Source: Zarea fungicola
Taxonomy: Eukaryota; Ascomycota; Sordariomycetes; Hypocreales; Cordycipitaceae
Length of the DNA stretch: 64,000 nucleotides
Direction: 5' to 3'
NCBI GenBank assembly: GCA_900169235.1
Contig: FWCC01000327.1
Coordinates: 93,130 to 157,129 of the forward strand
Below the pieces are notes generated by a model. The model had not been told where the DNA came from. It saw nothing but the letters and a program-made list of their open reading frames with translations, and searched no databases. Positions 23,701-34,803 of the stretch are shown in pieces. Every line of letters starts with the position of its first letter. Positions within the stretch are counted from its first letter, which is position 1. Position numbers and translations under genes: made by a program.

Positions 23701-25796
23701 AGTCCTTTCGGAAGAGCCTTGAGCTTCGATTCCAGGTCACCTTTCAGAACCTTTGGGTCTACCAGTACTTGGCAGACCAAGGAGACCCATAGAAAGGTTC
23801 CCTCGGAATTTTCAATGAGGTGGTTTTTGATGCGGGCGGCGACGTCTTCATTGAGTCCCCTATTACTCTGGAGTTTACCGACTGCATTATCGATGTAGGC
23901 TCCTATAGACTTCAATATTTCATTTTGTTTCTCTTCAAGCTGAAATTCGACGCGTCTTGACACAACACCACTGCATTGGGGGGCAGAGAGAGAGTCATTG
24001 ACTAGACCATTGAAGCCGGAAGCCGGCCAAACCAGGTCTTTGCGACTGGTGACAAGCCATTTTGCATTTGAGGAAGACGGGGAGCCCAGAATGAGCTCAA
24101 GAAGCTTATCCTGTTCTTCATCGCACTCATCTAAAGCATCAACAATGAAGTAGGTGTTGTGGGTCTGCAAATCACCCTAAGACTTTTGTGAAGAGATTGG
24201 AGAGAGCCTCCCATGCATTAGCACCCTCAAATGGCCTTGTTCCTGATCCATCGTTGCAGCTGTTATGTATGTGGGAAACAAGGGCGTGCTGTTGCTTGAC
24301 GAGCATCCAGAGGAGCCCACGCAAAACTGCGGTGCCCTTGTTTAGCTTATCGTTGGTGGCTTGACAGAAGAAGTAACAAACATTGAAGCTTTGCAATTGC
24401 TTGCCAGTCGCTTTTGTCAGCTCATCGACAATACCACACACGAGCATTGTCTTGCCCTTGCCGGGATCTCCGCTTATCCAGAACACACCTGCGTCTTCCC
24501 CTTCTCTCCACTGCCTGAAATCATCGTCTTCAAGAATCCAAGAGTACGATTCTGGGAGCGGACTCCCCTTAGATCTTTCTAGACATTTTTTCTCCAAAAC
24601 CTGGTTAGTAGCCCCCAGAGCCTCGAAACAAAGTTGATCTTCTTTATTCGAAATGTGTTGTTCCATCCGCTGCGTAAAGTCAACCAAGCTATTGATCTTG
24701 TCAAAGATGTCATCGAGATTTTTGCGTATATTTCTTGCTTCCTCCCCAAGCGAATGAAGCTCTTGCTTGCTCTCAATGGAGATATGTAGACTGAGCTTTT
24801 TCTGTATCTCTGCTTCTGATTCCCGAATCTTATTCAGCTTGCCCTTCCAGTCTCGAAAAAGAATGGATCCCTCGATAAATCTTTTGAATCTGCTGCTGAA
24901 AAAGTGTAAAATACTTCTTATTTCAAACTCGATAAACATTTGGTAAAGATTAATCATCTCCTCCCTGAGATGGTCCTTGGCTTCGTCCGACAGGCGGCTA
25001 TCATAGCTCGCAGTCACATCAAGGACTACTGCTTCCATCTTAATATAGTAGTGTGTCTGTGTCGTAACGTAGTCAAATCCTTGTCGCTGATCAGATTCGG
25101 CAGTGGCCGGATTAAAAAAGAGAGGGAGAACCAGTGAGACACCAGCCATAACCACGGCGGTGTTAGGGAGATCCTTGACGGCCTGTTTGATAATATTCTG
25201 AATCGGCTCAACGATCCCTGCAGTCTTTGCCATGATGCTAGTCACACTAGGTTCATGCCCCCAAAGTCTCATACAAAGTTCCTTATCTTTCATTTGTTGA
25301 AGACCGAGGTCAGCGATGGTTTGAACGAGCTGTCGCTGCTCGTCCGTGTCAGACTGGAGAGCAGGGTTCATCATCTCATTAGTGCTGCTACTGTCTGTTA
25401 CAGCAGACGAGTCTTTATAGGTATGTAAGTTTAAGAATGAAGATGAAAGAAATTGGACTTTAACTCACTTTCCCTGTAAACCCTTTCTAAAATATCGGCA
25501 TATGCCGTCATAATGCGATCAGGGTTTTGCTTCACAATCTTATTGTAGGCTTGGTTCCAGAGCGAACCATCATTCTTTGACGGAATTGCTGCAGTGCCAC
25601 CGCTAATGCGATTTTCAACAGACGCGGGCTCAGGAACAGCACCTGGTGTCACCATATTTGGGCTAGTTAAATTCTAGATCGTAGGGACTGATTCATCATT
25701 ACGGTTCGAGGCTCTCGAGGAAGCTCCACTACGTCGAAACGCGTCCCAACGATTGGCCACACTCTTCCGGAATGAACTCTTTTCTTTTGCGGACAT
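20787..25796 (-). pseudogene. NACHT-WD40 NLR-type receptor gene with two in-frame stops and a frameshift
   Basis: STAND ATPase receptor of the fungal NLR class (HET-E/HET-D/NWD-like by architecture). From ATG 25796, exons are 25796-25469, 25394-23067 and 23015-20787 with introns 25395-25468 and 23016-23066. The N-terminal SLWNQAYNKIVKQNPDRI region resembles the NWD/NACHT N-terminal domain. Walker A is SGDPGKGKT (about 24455-24474), Walker B FIVDALDECDEE (about 24130-24160). About 14 WD40 repeats follow, for example SFDGQKVASGSRDSTIKLWD. Three lesions are seen: TAG at 25674-25676, a one-base shift at the GGG run 24175-24177 between Walker A and B, and TAG at 22557-22559 inside the second WD repeat. 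All else is in frame across about 1600 codons, so it is either a young pseudogene, polymorphic, or carries sequence errors. Confidence 0.85.
21103..21168 (-). repeat. 33-bp tandem duplication inside a WD40 repeat
   Basis: Units 21103-21135 and 21136-21168 differ at one base. They encode WDTSTRNCVKI followed by WDISTRNCVK, an 11-residue in-frame duplication at the end of one WD blade, which would distort that blade. Confidence 0.9.
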
Positions 25797-26900
25797 TTTG
25801 CGCGGAATGGTATGTATTGGCCGGGCTGTGGAGTGTTTCGAGGACGAGGAGTAAAGAAAAGAAGATCGTTTGTGTGAGACGGCACTGGTGCGATGATGAC
25901 GCTGCCTCACGGCGGAAAGCTTGGTCGCGTAATACAGCCCTCTAGCATAGATAAATAAGATAAATAAACCGATAGAGGTTCCTGGATGCTCTTGATGCCT
26001 AAATTTTACTACTCGTGCGGGGTTTGGGCCGTTTCCAATAGGTTACACGACAGCGTGGCGTTTTTATGCATCTCTTACTGGCTTTGAACACATGATCATT
26101 TCTACAGAGCCAGCAGGCGGTTAATAATAAACAGGAACCTCGGTCCAATAGCTAATTAATAGTTTAACATATTTTTTTTACAACACTTAAACTTTTTCCA
26201 GGCCTCGAAACTTTATTTATTCTACAAATATAGGCTAATGGACCTGTTCAAAGTTGAGACAAGGTACCAGGCTACCTCGGCCGTCTAACTGTCACCGACG
26301 ACACGTCGGGTCGAACAGTAACTTTTGGAATCACAATGTTTTCAATTATTCAAGTGATACCAAAGCGCTAAATGTGCGTGCGTATCACTTCGTGTATTGA
26401 TTATTGTGTAGAATAGCCAGCTGGCTAGGCTTTTGCTCACAGCCGCTTTTACTTGTAATAATGCTTACATAAAGGCAGAATGAGCTAACTAAAGGCCAAA
26501 ATTTTCTGCTAAATTGAGCTGGGAGGCGCTGGAAGCCACACTCTGCATTTGTGACTGCCTTGGTGTTCGTAACTACTGAAACAGAACAACGAAACCACCG
26601 ACATAATTGTAATAAAGTAGAACGGTATTATGAATTTCTTCTCATCGTTTCATAAAATATCTGTTTAGTTGTATTTCGATGAAAAGTACCCCGCTAGGGC
26701 AGGCGTCTATGTTTTGTTCCAATACCCGCGCGAATCCTTGCCAGCGTGGTCCAGATTCTACAGAAATGCTACCAAGATCCTGTTCGGCACACATGCGATA
26801 TTATCGAGACAGCTGTCTTGTACTTTTTGAGTTGTTGGCTTTATGATCATGACATAAAAAAATGCATTTCAGTGCCAATGAATAACGGCAGGCACGAGCG
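25797..26900. other. Intergenic, no gene seen
   Basis: About 1.1 kb between the NLR gene's 5' end and the 3' end of the kinase-ankyrin gene; AT-rich in places. An open frame continues upstream of ATG 25796 to 25910, but only from a GTG. Confidence 0.5.
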
Positions 26901-29900
26901 TTATAATAGCTTCAGCTTCGCCTCTAATCCGCGCTCGGATCTTTCTTGCTCCATCACCCTTAGCTTCTCCAAGACCCAGGGCATCTCGCGGTATGCAGGG
27001 TCAGTCTCGTGCCAGGAAGGCCACTCAAAAAGGATAGTCTCCGCCTGGTAGCCCAACAACAGCGACAAAATCTCAGCTGTATTCCCATTTATGAACGTGA
27101 GGGCGCGCCTGACTGCCAGCATATCCCCGACGTCTATCCAACGAAAAGCAGTACAGTCCTCAGGGTAGCAATATCGGTTATATGCTATGTCCAACGGAGT
27201 CTGTCCTTGCTTGTCAGCGGTATCAACGGAAGCTCCCGCTTCAAGAAGTGTGCGGACGACCTTGTAGTTCCCGATCAAGGTGGCCATGCTCAGCGGCGAG
27301 GCCCAAGTGCTCGACTGGCAAAGGTTGAGCTGATCAGGCTGGTTGTATTTTTGCAAAAGCGTAAACACAATCAGTTTTGTGGTCTCGGCCTCCTCTGGAT
27401 CTTCGTTCGAAACGTGAATCGCGCAATGAAAGGCAGAGAACTCCTCATCAGGATCGTGGTGGCGGAGTACGATGAATCCATCGCTTCCTCGGTCAGGAAG
27501 GCTGAGAAGGAAACGGATACGCTTCTCTGAGCCTCTAGTGTGATTCCTGAGCAAAAGGCCAAGAGTTGTATAAGACTCCCGCCCTTTACCCGGATGGAAT
27601 TCATCTCTGTCAAAGCCTTGGTCATACAGCCACCGTGCAGTCTTGAGGTTGCCATTCTGCACGGCCACCATGAACGCCTCTCTTGGACGTGTCCCCGTCT
27701 CCGTCAACGAAGCTCCCGCCTCAACTAGCATTTGGATGTAGAACAAATCATCGGTTTCCTCACACGCTCGTAGTACTGCATCACAGCCAGCCGTGTCGAT
27801 CGCGCGAACATTCACACCGTGTTTAAGCAGCAGTTCAAACTGGCCACGATTCTGGTGAGTGATTGCAAGTAGGAGCGCTGTGCCGCCGGACGTGGCCGTA
27901 CCCCAGATACTTTCTAGATGGTCTCCAAAGCCAAATTCAAGACCGGATCGCAGGACGTCAGGATTGCAGTCATGGTAAGCGACGGCAAAAGTCGCGCTCA
28001 TTGTATGATTCGGCATCACCATCATAACAGCGTCTGTGGACGCACCATGATAGACAAGGAGCTCAATCACTCGTCTAGTCTCGGCCTCCCATGACAACCC
28101 ATTGCGCATGAGGCACTTCCATCGTCTGTCGCCAGTTACCACCCAGAATAGTGGTTGAACAAAGACTTGCGAGCCTCCCTGAAGCTTTACCCAGGAAGCG
28201 AATGAGGCCCTGACTGCTTCGTAACCGAGAAACAGTTCAACTGCTGGCGCATAACTGAGGCAACATGCGTACACGAACGCCGATTTTCCGTAGTTCAATC
28301 GATACAGCGGGTCAGCCCCATTGTCTAGGAGTATGCGAAGTGTCGTCACACTTTGGGCATCAATCGCCCAGTGGAGGGGGGTTCCTTGGACAGGGTGGTT
28401 CGAAAAACAATTGAACCAAGCTGGTTTGCCGTAACTGTTGTCGTCCCATGCATTCACATCATTTCCAGCTCCTTTTAGTAATTCAAGTGTTTGCGTCTGC
28501 TCCTGCTCCGGAAATCGGTGGAGCCAGTGTAGAGGCGTTGTCCGCTGCCATGCATCGCCATTCAGGGTCGCGCCTTGAGAGAGAAGCATCTTGATCATCC
28601 GGAAATTGCCATGGCGGCTTGCAAGAAGCATAGGCGTCTCTCCGTCCACGACGTTATCTTTCAAGGCTGAATCGTTCTTGAGAACCATCTGGGCCAGCTC
28701 CAGTTCTTCGTTGATAATGGCATAGCGCAGAAACTGGTCTTGCCAGCCCCTCGAGTAACAAAAGCTGACTGGGTTATCCTGAAAATTATACCTGTAGGTG
28801 TGGTCAAGCCCCTGGCTTTCATGGAATTTGAAGGATTCTTTCAGCCGCGCATGGGCCCGTGCTCGTATAGCCTCTCCTGACGTGCCGGAAAATGCATGCA
28901 CGGGTCTAGAGATGCCCGCCTCAATGATATTTTTGAGCCAAATCTCTCTCAGCATAGGGTTAAAGGTGGTGGTATCCGAGGCTGGGTATAGATCCACGAG
29001 TAGTTGCTGTGCAAGGGTATTTCCAAGATGCGCACTCTGGTGTAGCATGTCTAGTCCCCTCTGTAAGTCGTACCTGGAATCTACATCATCAATGGTAAGG
29101 CAAGCAAGATTGAGAAGAGCCCAGCTCTTTCGTTCAGGATCTGACGGCTGTGTTGAATACGCTAGAGTTTCCAGGTCCAGAGCAATCTTTTCCTTTACCA
29201 TGGCGGGTATCCGCCTGAGAGAGGCGCCAAGGCGATGCAGCTAAAGCAAGAGCAGTTTGTCAGCTTCATCTTAGACAGTCTTGAAAGCAACTCACGTCGG
29301 GAGTAGTATTTTTTGAGAATTGGAGCGGTAAAAAATCTGGCTTCGCCCTGTGAAGATTAGAAAATGGCTAGATGGATGGAATGCACAAGACAAGGCGATA
29401 CCTACGACTCTGAAGGTGCTTGGGTAGCGCCAATTCGCAGTATCGATGCGAAATCCGAGAGTAAAGAACCAAATGAGTCCATATTTGGTACGAGACCACA
29501 TAATGCCCTTGTAGCTGTCGTGGTAGAAACGCAGAATGTCTGAAAATCCTTCCAGTCGCTGTGAGATTTGCACCAGTATTCCACTTCATGCCGAGCTCTC
29601 ATATCCAAAAGTTGACGAGTTGCCGCGTTTGGCATTTCATCTGGAGAGAGACCGGCTAGAAGTGATCTCAATGCGAGATTTTGTATGTTTTGAAATTGGT
29701 TCCTTGTAAGACAATAAAACGATTCGGATAACGGCGGAGACTCTAGGGAATCGCTATGCGTCACAGAGGTGTCGGCATAACGCAGTATTGACAGGATATC
29801 CGCCATGCTATTAAAACGCTTTTTTGGTACCGTATGAAGGCAGAAGAATAGTATTCTGCAAATAAGCAGTGCTGGACACTCATCATGCTCCAGTTTATGG

Positions 29901-30838
29901 AGGAAGTCGGTAAGGACGACGCCTGCAAGCAATCCCGCTTGCTTGAGTCTCTGCACTTCAGCATCGCGGGTATCCTCTGGGAGAGACTCATGGTAGGATA
30001 ATCCGTTCCTAAACACAGTATGAACAAGTAGCCCGTAGGAAAATATATCCAGTTGTCGTTGATAGCGCAGGTCAATTGTACTGTTTGCCTCTGGGGCTGC
30101 GAAATACTTGGTGTAGCCAATGAGACGGTCATCGTTCTCGGCCAGTGCGAAACCAAAGTCTGTGAGCTTGACAATGAACCGTCGACTCGGATGTTTGAAC
30201 AAGAGAAGGTTGGATGGCTTAACATCACCGTGTATGATTCCGCAGGAGTGGAGCACTTCGATCCCTTTTGCGGTGTCTCCCACAATGTCAAGCTTGTCTG
30301 CATATGAAGTTCCGTATCCGGCTTGCTGGTAGTCTTTGACACTTCCGAGCTCTGCAAACTCTAGAACAAGGGCTGGAATGATATTCGGTTTATCCATATC
30401 TCCGGCGTCGTGGAAAATCACTCCGAGAAGATCAATTATGTTCTCGTGCTTTTGGAACGGCATATGTCGGAGTACCTGTAGCTCTGTCGCCAGCTCTGAA
30501 TAAATATCTTCGACTGGCACACTGTCGATTTCCACACGCGGATGTTTAACGGCAACAAATTCTCTACCTTTGAAACAATTGTCATCCAAGCCCGTAGGAA
30601 AAGTCGAGAACCGTACCTTGCGAACCTCGAACGATACGCCGCCCATGGTCACATCTGCCCATTTGAAGGATCTGGTAGTGAGAACTGGCAGAAATTTAAG
30701 ATGCTGCCATCTCTCATCTTCCAGCAAGATCGCAAGAAATGCAATAAAGTCTGGACAGCGTGATTTGGCGGGATGGCAGGCTAAGTCTTGGACCAGGCCA
30801 TGAGGCGTCGTCAGTGGACGGCCGAAGAAGGAAGACAT
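26901..30838 (-). CDS. Protein kinase-ankyrin repeat fusion protein, 3 exons, 1274 aa
   Basis: Exons 30838-29406, 29347-29296 and 29240-26901 (introns 29348-29405, donor GTAGGT; 29241-29295, donor GTGAGT) join two long frames without breaking phase. The N-terminal half is a Ser/Thr-type protein kinase: EFVAVKHP (beta-3 Lys near residue 100), IIHGDVKPSNLLLF (HGD instead of HRD), LTDFGFAL (DFG) and FAAPEA. The Gly-rich loop is poor (TMGGVSFEV). After a helical linker come about eight ankyrin repeats from residue about 690, for example DGETPMLLASRHGNFRMIKM and GTPLHWAIDAQSVTTLRILL. It is probably an intracellular signalling protein. It lies between the broken NLR gene and the divergent HeLo gene. 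The 52-nt middle exon rests on splice consensus and phase and should be confirmed from RNA. Confidence 0.85.
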
Positions 30839-31191
30839 TGTTTATTGTATAGACTGCCCAAGCCAGCTTGTATACTGCAGATGCTCCTGATGTTTGATAT
30901 GGCCTCCGAAGTTGAGATTGTAAACATACTATTGATGCGGAGCTGATTTGGTTTGATTGGCCAGCTGCATGGAGTAACCCCTCAATTGATGATCAACGGG
31001 CCGCATGTTTCAAGATTGTGGCGTAAAGACTATTTACGCATGTGACAAGATATTGCCTACGCCAATTGGAGTTAAGTGCTTAAAGCTGAAAAAATTGGCG
31101 CGGTATGGCATTGCTGCTCGCTGCCCAATTGTCAGGGTCTGCACGTTGTCAAGCTGCACAATAAATTCCGGTAATCATTCATCTGTAAAAC
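30839..31191. promoter_or_regulatory. Bidirectional promoter region between kinase-ankyrin and HeLo-pseudokinase genes
   Basis: 353 bp separates two divergent start codons. It contains a perfect 7-bp inverted repeat with a 5-nt spacer (GCGTAAA 31021-31027, TTTACGC 31033-31039) and a palindromic CCAATTGG (31062-31069), candidate sites for regulation of both genes. The binding factor is unknown. Confidence 0.45.
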
Positions 31192-32766
31192 ATGGCCGAC
31201 GAACTCTCCCTGGTCGGATTCCGTATCGGTGCAGCAGGCATCGGGTTGGGGGTATTCAGCACCACACTCGACCTCCTTCACACTTGCAAGCGGGGCTACG
31301 ATGCATGGAGAGGCTTGGAAGGGCTCGATCGAGATCTCAGCATGCTCAGAGCGCAATTAGTTTTACAACAAGATCTTCTAGAGCAATGGCAACGAGACTG
31401 GTACGGATTCGCAGTAACGGATAGTGTCTCTGTCACAAAGCTTCGGCTGCTCAAAGAGCACAACGAAACCGTGGAACTTGTCCTCGGGTCTGTTCAGAGT
31501 CACATTGATGGCATGGTATCTCTCAGAGATTTTGCGCAGTCCGGTCGAACACCGAGCGGAATTGAGAAGGCGAAATGGATTTTGAGCGAGCTGGACACGA
31601 GCAGAAAATCATTGAGTGAGATCACATCACTGCTAGAAGGTCTCTATCGATTGCTTCCACCGCGAAGCCCGAACCCTGCGGCCGCTCAGGCCATCATTTC
31701 TCTCAACGACCGTGAAGAGGGATTGGGCGAAATTGAGACTGTCCTCCGGTCAACATCAAGTCAAGCCGTAATTTACAGGACACTGGATTTACGTCGAGCC
31801 GAGAAATCCTTACAGGAGGAGCTTGAACGACGTGTTTCTGAGATGAACAACGGCCCGTCGGCGCTCGAGTTGGTGATTACGCCCGCGAGATGTCAAGTGG
31901 GTGAGGAGGACAAAATTTCTGCGGGCTTCCGTCGCTTCGGCAGGTTAGATGGGCGGCCTGCAATAATAGAGTGGAAGAGGTACGACAGGAGATGGCAAGG
32001 CGTTGAACGAACTAAGCTGGATGGCCGCATTAAGAATCTGGCGCAGCTTCTGCACAATGAAAGCAAACCGGAGGAGCTCAGAGTTCTCCGATGCGACGGC
32101 TATTTTGACAACCCTACAGACAGTCGGTACGGCTTCGTCTTCACGCTGCCCCAACCATCGGACGGGTATCCAACCTCGCTCAGGGAAGTGATTGGGGACA
32201 AGAGCTATGATCACCTACCCACGCTTGAGGAACGCTACCAAATCGCATACTCTCTTGGGCTGTCTGTTGCTATCCTGCACACCACCGGCTGGCTCCACAA
32301 GAGCATCCGTAGCCACAACGTGCTCCTGTTAAAGCAAAACCAGCGCCCGGTCTGGTGTCGGCCCTATCTAGTCGGCTTCGACTACTCGAGGCCTGAAGGG
32401 CGGGACGAGTCGTCAGAGAAACCTGAACAAAGCAGGCGCTTTGACATATACCGCCATCCACTGAGTCAAGGCACGCCAAATGAGCGGTACAGGAAGGAAT
32501 TTGACTACTACAGCTTTGGTGTTATCCTTGTTGAGATTGCCGGGTGGAGGCCAATATGGGATATGTGGGCAGATGGAACGCCACCAGAGACCTTTAGAGC
32601 ACAGTTAATTGCGACGGTAGAGCAGAAGGTGCCGCATCGGATGGGTCGAGACTATGCGGATGCAACGTTGAAGTGTTTGAGCGGAGATCTGGCCAGACGA
32701 GATTCCTCGGAGCTCAAGGCGTTCTTCATCGAAGTAGTTGAGGTGCTCGGGAGGCTGATTACCTGA
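31192..32766 (+). CDS. HeLo-domain (prion-inhibition and propagation) protein with C-terminal pseudokinase, 524 aa
   Basis: Single exon, start AACATGGCC. Residues about 1-165 match the HeLo / prion-inhibition and propagation family: an N-terminal hydrophobic stretch (GFRIGAAGIGLGVFSTTLDLL), then CKRGYDAWRGLEGLDRDL and LRAQLVLQQDLLEQW. HeLo domains in HET-S-type proteins are membrane-targeting four-helix-like cell-death domains. Residues about 235-515 form a kinase-like fold: IIEWKRY for the beta-3 Lys, LHKSIRSHNVLLL in place of HRDxKxxN, GFDYSRP in place of DFG, and FDYYSFGVILVEIAGWRPIW for helix F. Loss of the catalytic Asp and DFG Asp predicts a pseudokinase. The order resembles animal MLKL. 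Divergent from the kinase-ankyrin gene; the broken NLR lies about 5.4 kb further upstream. Some databases hold similar C-termini as a domain of unknown function. Confidence 0.87.
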   Translation: MADELSLVGFRIGAAGIGLGVFSTTLDLLHTCKRGYDAWRGLEGLDRDLSMLRAQLVLQQDLLEQWQRDWYGFAVTDSVSVTKLRLLKEHNETVELVLGSVQSHIDGMVSLRDFAQSGRTPSGIEKAKWILSELDTSRKSLSEITSLLEGLYRLLPPRSPNPAAAQAIISLNDREEGLGEIETVLRSTSSQAVIYRTLDLRRAEKSLQEELERRVSEMNNGPSALELVITPARCQVGEEDKISAGFRRFGRLDGRPAIIEWKRYDRRWQGVERTKLDGRIKNLAQLLHNESKPEELRVLRCDGYFDNPTDSRYGFVFTLPQPSDGYPTSLREVIGDKSYDHLPTLEERYQIAYSLGLSVAILHTTGWLHKSIRSHNVLLLKQNQRPVWCRPYLVGFDYSRPEGRDESSEKPEQSRRFDIYRHPLSQGTPNERYRKEFDYYSFGVILVEIAGWRPIWDMWADGTPPETFRAQLIATVEQKVPHRMGRDYADATLKCLSGDLARRDSSELKAFFIEVVEVLGRLIT

Positions 32767-34803
32767 AGCTTTAGATCAAGATTAGTACTTGTGACATTAT
32801 GCCCAAGTTATTGTTCCCAGCAGTTTCAGAACATCGTGGCCCTGGTGATGCGTTTTTGCTTCTCAACAGAGGCCCGGATCCTCCGAAACCAAGGCGTTTT
32901 GTTCCAGAAAGCAGCGATAATGTTACTAGACGTATGAATATTTTGGTTCTATCAACGTGATTCGACCAAACCGAAGTGGAATTCTGTTGGCTGTACACCG
33001 GGGAAGAAACCGGACTAGCACTGCAAGTCGACCAAATCCTAGCCATTATCCATTTGATTCGCTATACTCGACAGAATCTCAGGGTTGGACATCTTGCGAA
33101 TAGTCGATCGAATCGATCGATTCATTCAATGCCAAGTCTTGCGAATATCGAATCGAACGGGGATCTGTTTGATTCCACTCCATTCCATTCAAACCACAAG
33201 TCCGTTCGCACGATTCGCAAGATATCACGGTGGTTTACACTTGGCTTCTGGCGGGTGAGGACAGCGAGATGTTTGCTATCCGATTGTGGGAATCGACCGA
33301 AAGGCACGAGCAAGAGCCCACGGGACTTGCCATGGCAAATGAAGATAAGCTTTTGGGGTCGAGGCTGCTGGGGTCCTATGGAAACTCGCGAAGGGAGTCT
33401 AATACGTAAGACACAGGCAGGGAGATTTCTAGTTGCGACACTTGCGGAGCCTGGGCAGCTTGACAACCATTTCCGCCAAAGATAAGTGGGATATTTTGAG
33501 GTACTGCCATTGAGTGGCTATAAATTGCTCCCAACCCAGCCGCCATTTTCGCAAGCTTTGAGTAATTTCGTCGCAGGTTGCAGGACGTACGAAGGGTCGG
33601 GTCTTGAAGAGTTCCAGCGCGTCCAGCCTCAAAACAGTTTGTCCTTACATTCCCTTCAAAAAGGGGGTAATAACAATACACCAATTCGGGCGTACTGGCT
33701 TGAGACAACAATACCTCCGAAAAAGCTCACCTGCGATGTGTGGCTTAAAAGGATACGAAGTGCTGAAACTGGTTGCCGCCCACAGTATTAAGAGACAGCC
33801 AATCATGGTTTTAGGGACGCGCGTACGGTGTACTCCCGGACTTAATGAAGTAAGCGGATTTCAGCCTTATTAGCAATATGGTGCCACCCGAGATAAGCGC
33901 AGTTTTCCCAGTCAAATAGCCACAACTAGCTGCCAATATGCATAAATGCCGCATAGAACAGTTGTTATTCACATGCAGAACAAGTGGTGCATATGAAGCA
34001 AATTTGAAGTAGGTCTTATGACGCCTGGAATCGCCCTTGATTGAGAATGTCTCCTACATACCTGCGGATAACGCCGCTTCGAAGACCTTTTTGCTGAAAA
34101 TTGACTGGTGGACAGTGGTGGACAGTGGTGGCTGATCATCCTAGTCGCCAAACAACGCTAGTTTTACCACCACTAATAAGTTTCTTAATAATAAGACAAC
34201 ATACACAGAGCTCACGCATTAAAACTGGTTCCAGTCCACCAGTAGAGCAAGACCAGCCCACGTGGCCATCGCCTGTCTGCCATACGTTGCCCAACCTGTG
34301 GGATTTCACCGACCGGGGATCAGGAGCGGCCCTTTACTCCTAAAAAAAGTCACATATTTCGATGCGGTACATCGATCTACCGCTCTGCTGCCCCTTTTTG
34401 ATCACTTGACTCGGTCCAGTAATAGAATGTTCCTAGTCCTTGTGGGGCAATTGACCGTGAAGTTTATATAATCGGACAAAAAAGGAAAATGAACAAAATA
34501 AAGCCGGCACTTGGAGCCGAGGTGCGCCCCAGTACGTACTGAGAAAAGTTTAAAAAAAGATGATACTCCCGCGCCAAAAGGCTAGGGACGTTAGACAACG
34601 CGTGGGTCTCGTAATCTGCGTGCCGCTTGCGGCCTGCCCCCGGATACGAATCGTTTTCACAGCCTTGCCGCAATGAGCTTGGTTGAACTTGTTTTGTTAA
34701 AAGCTGATCATGGTCCCTGAACACGCGATCATGGCTCCCCATCTGCGCAGCACGGCGAGACCCCTTATCGAGATACTGCACCACTGTGCCAGTTGGGTCA
34801 AAT
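32767..34803. other. Intergenic with a palindromic element, no gene seen
   Basis: 2 kb. It holds the imperfect palindrome at 33137-33222 and a short GTGGACAGTG direct repeat near 34108-34130. Frames at 32771-33873 and 34464-34784 have no recognisable domain. Confidence 0.5.
33137..33222. repeat. 86-bp imperfect palindrome
   Basis: The left arm starts TCTTGCGAAT and the right arm ends ATTCGCAAGA. Further inward GAACGG pairs with CCGTTC, and GTTTGA with TTCAAAC, leaving a short TTCCACTCCATTCCA-like centre. A further TCTTGCGAATA copy lies upstream near 33092. It could be a foldback or MITE remnant. Confidence 0.75.

Noticed and set aside
24165..24185. A tiny intron to explain the NLR frame change
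   Set aside because: The only GT-AG pair there would remove 11 nt, far below workable intron size; a one-base frameshift is simpler.
31132..31356. Minus-strand 74-aa frame over the HeLo gene start
   Set aside because: Shadow of the HeLo coding region.
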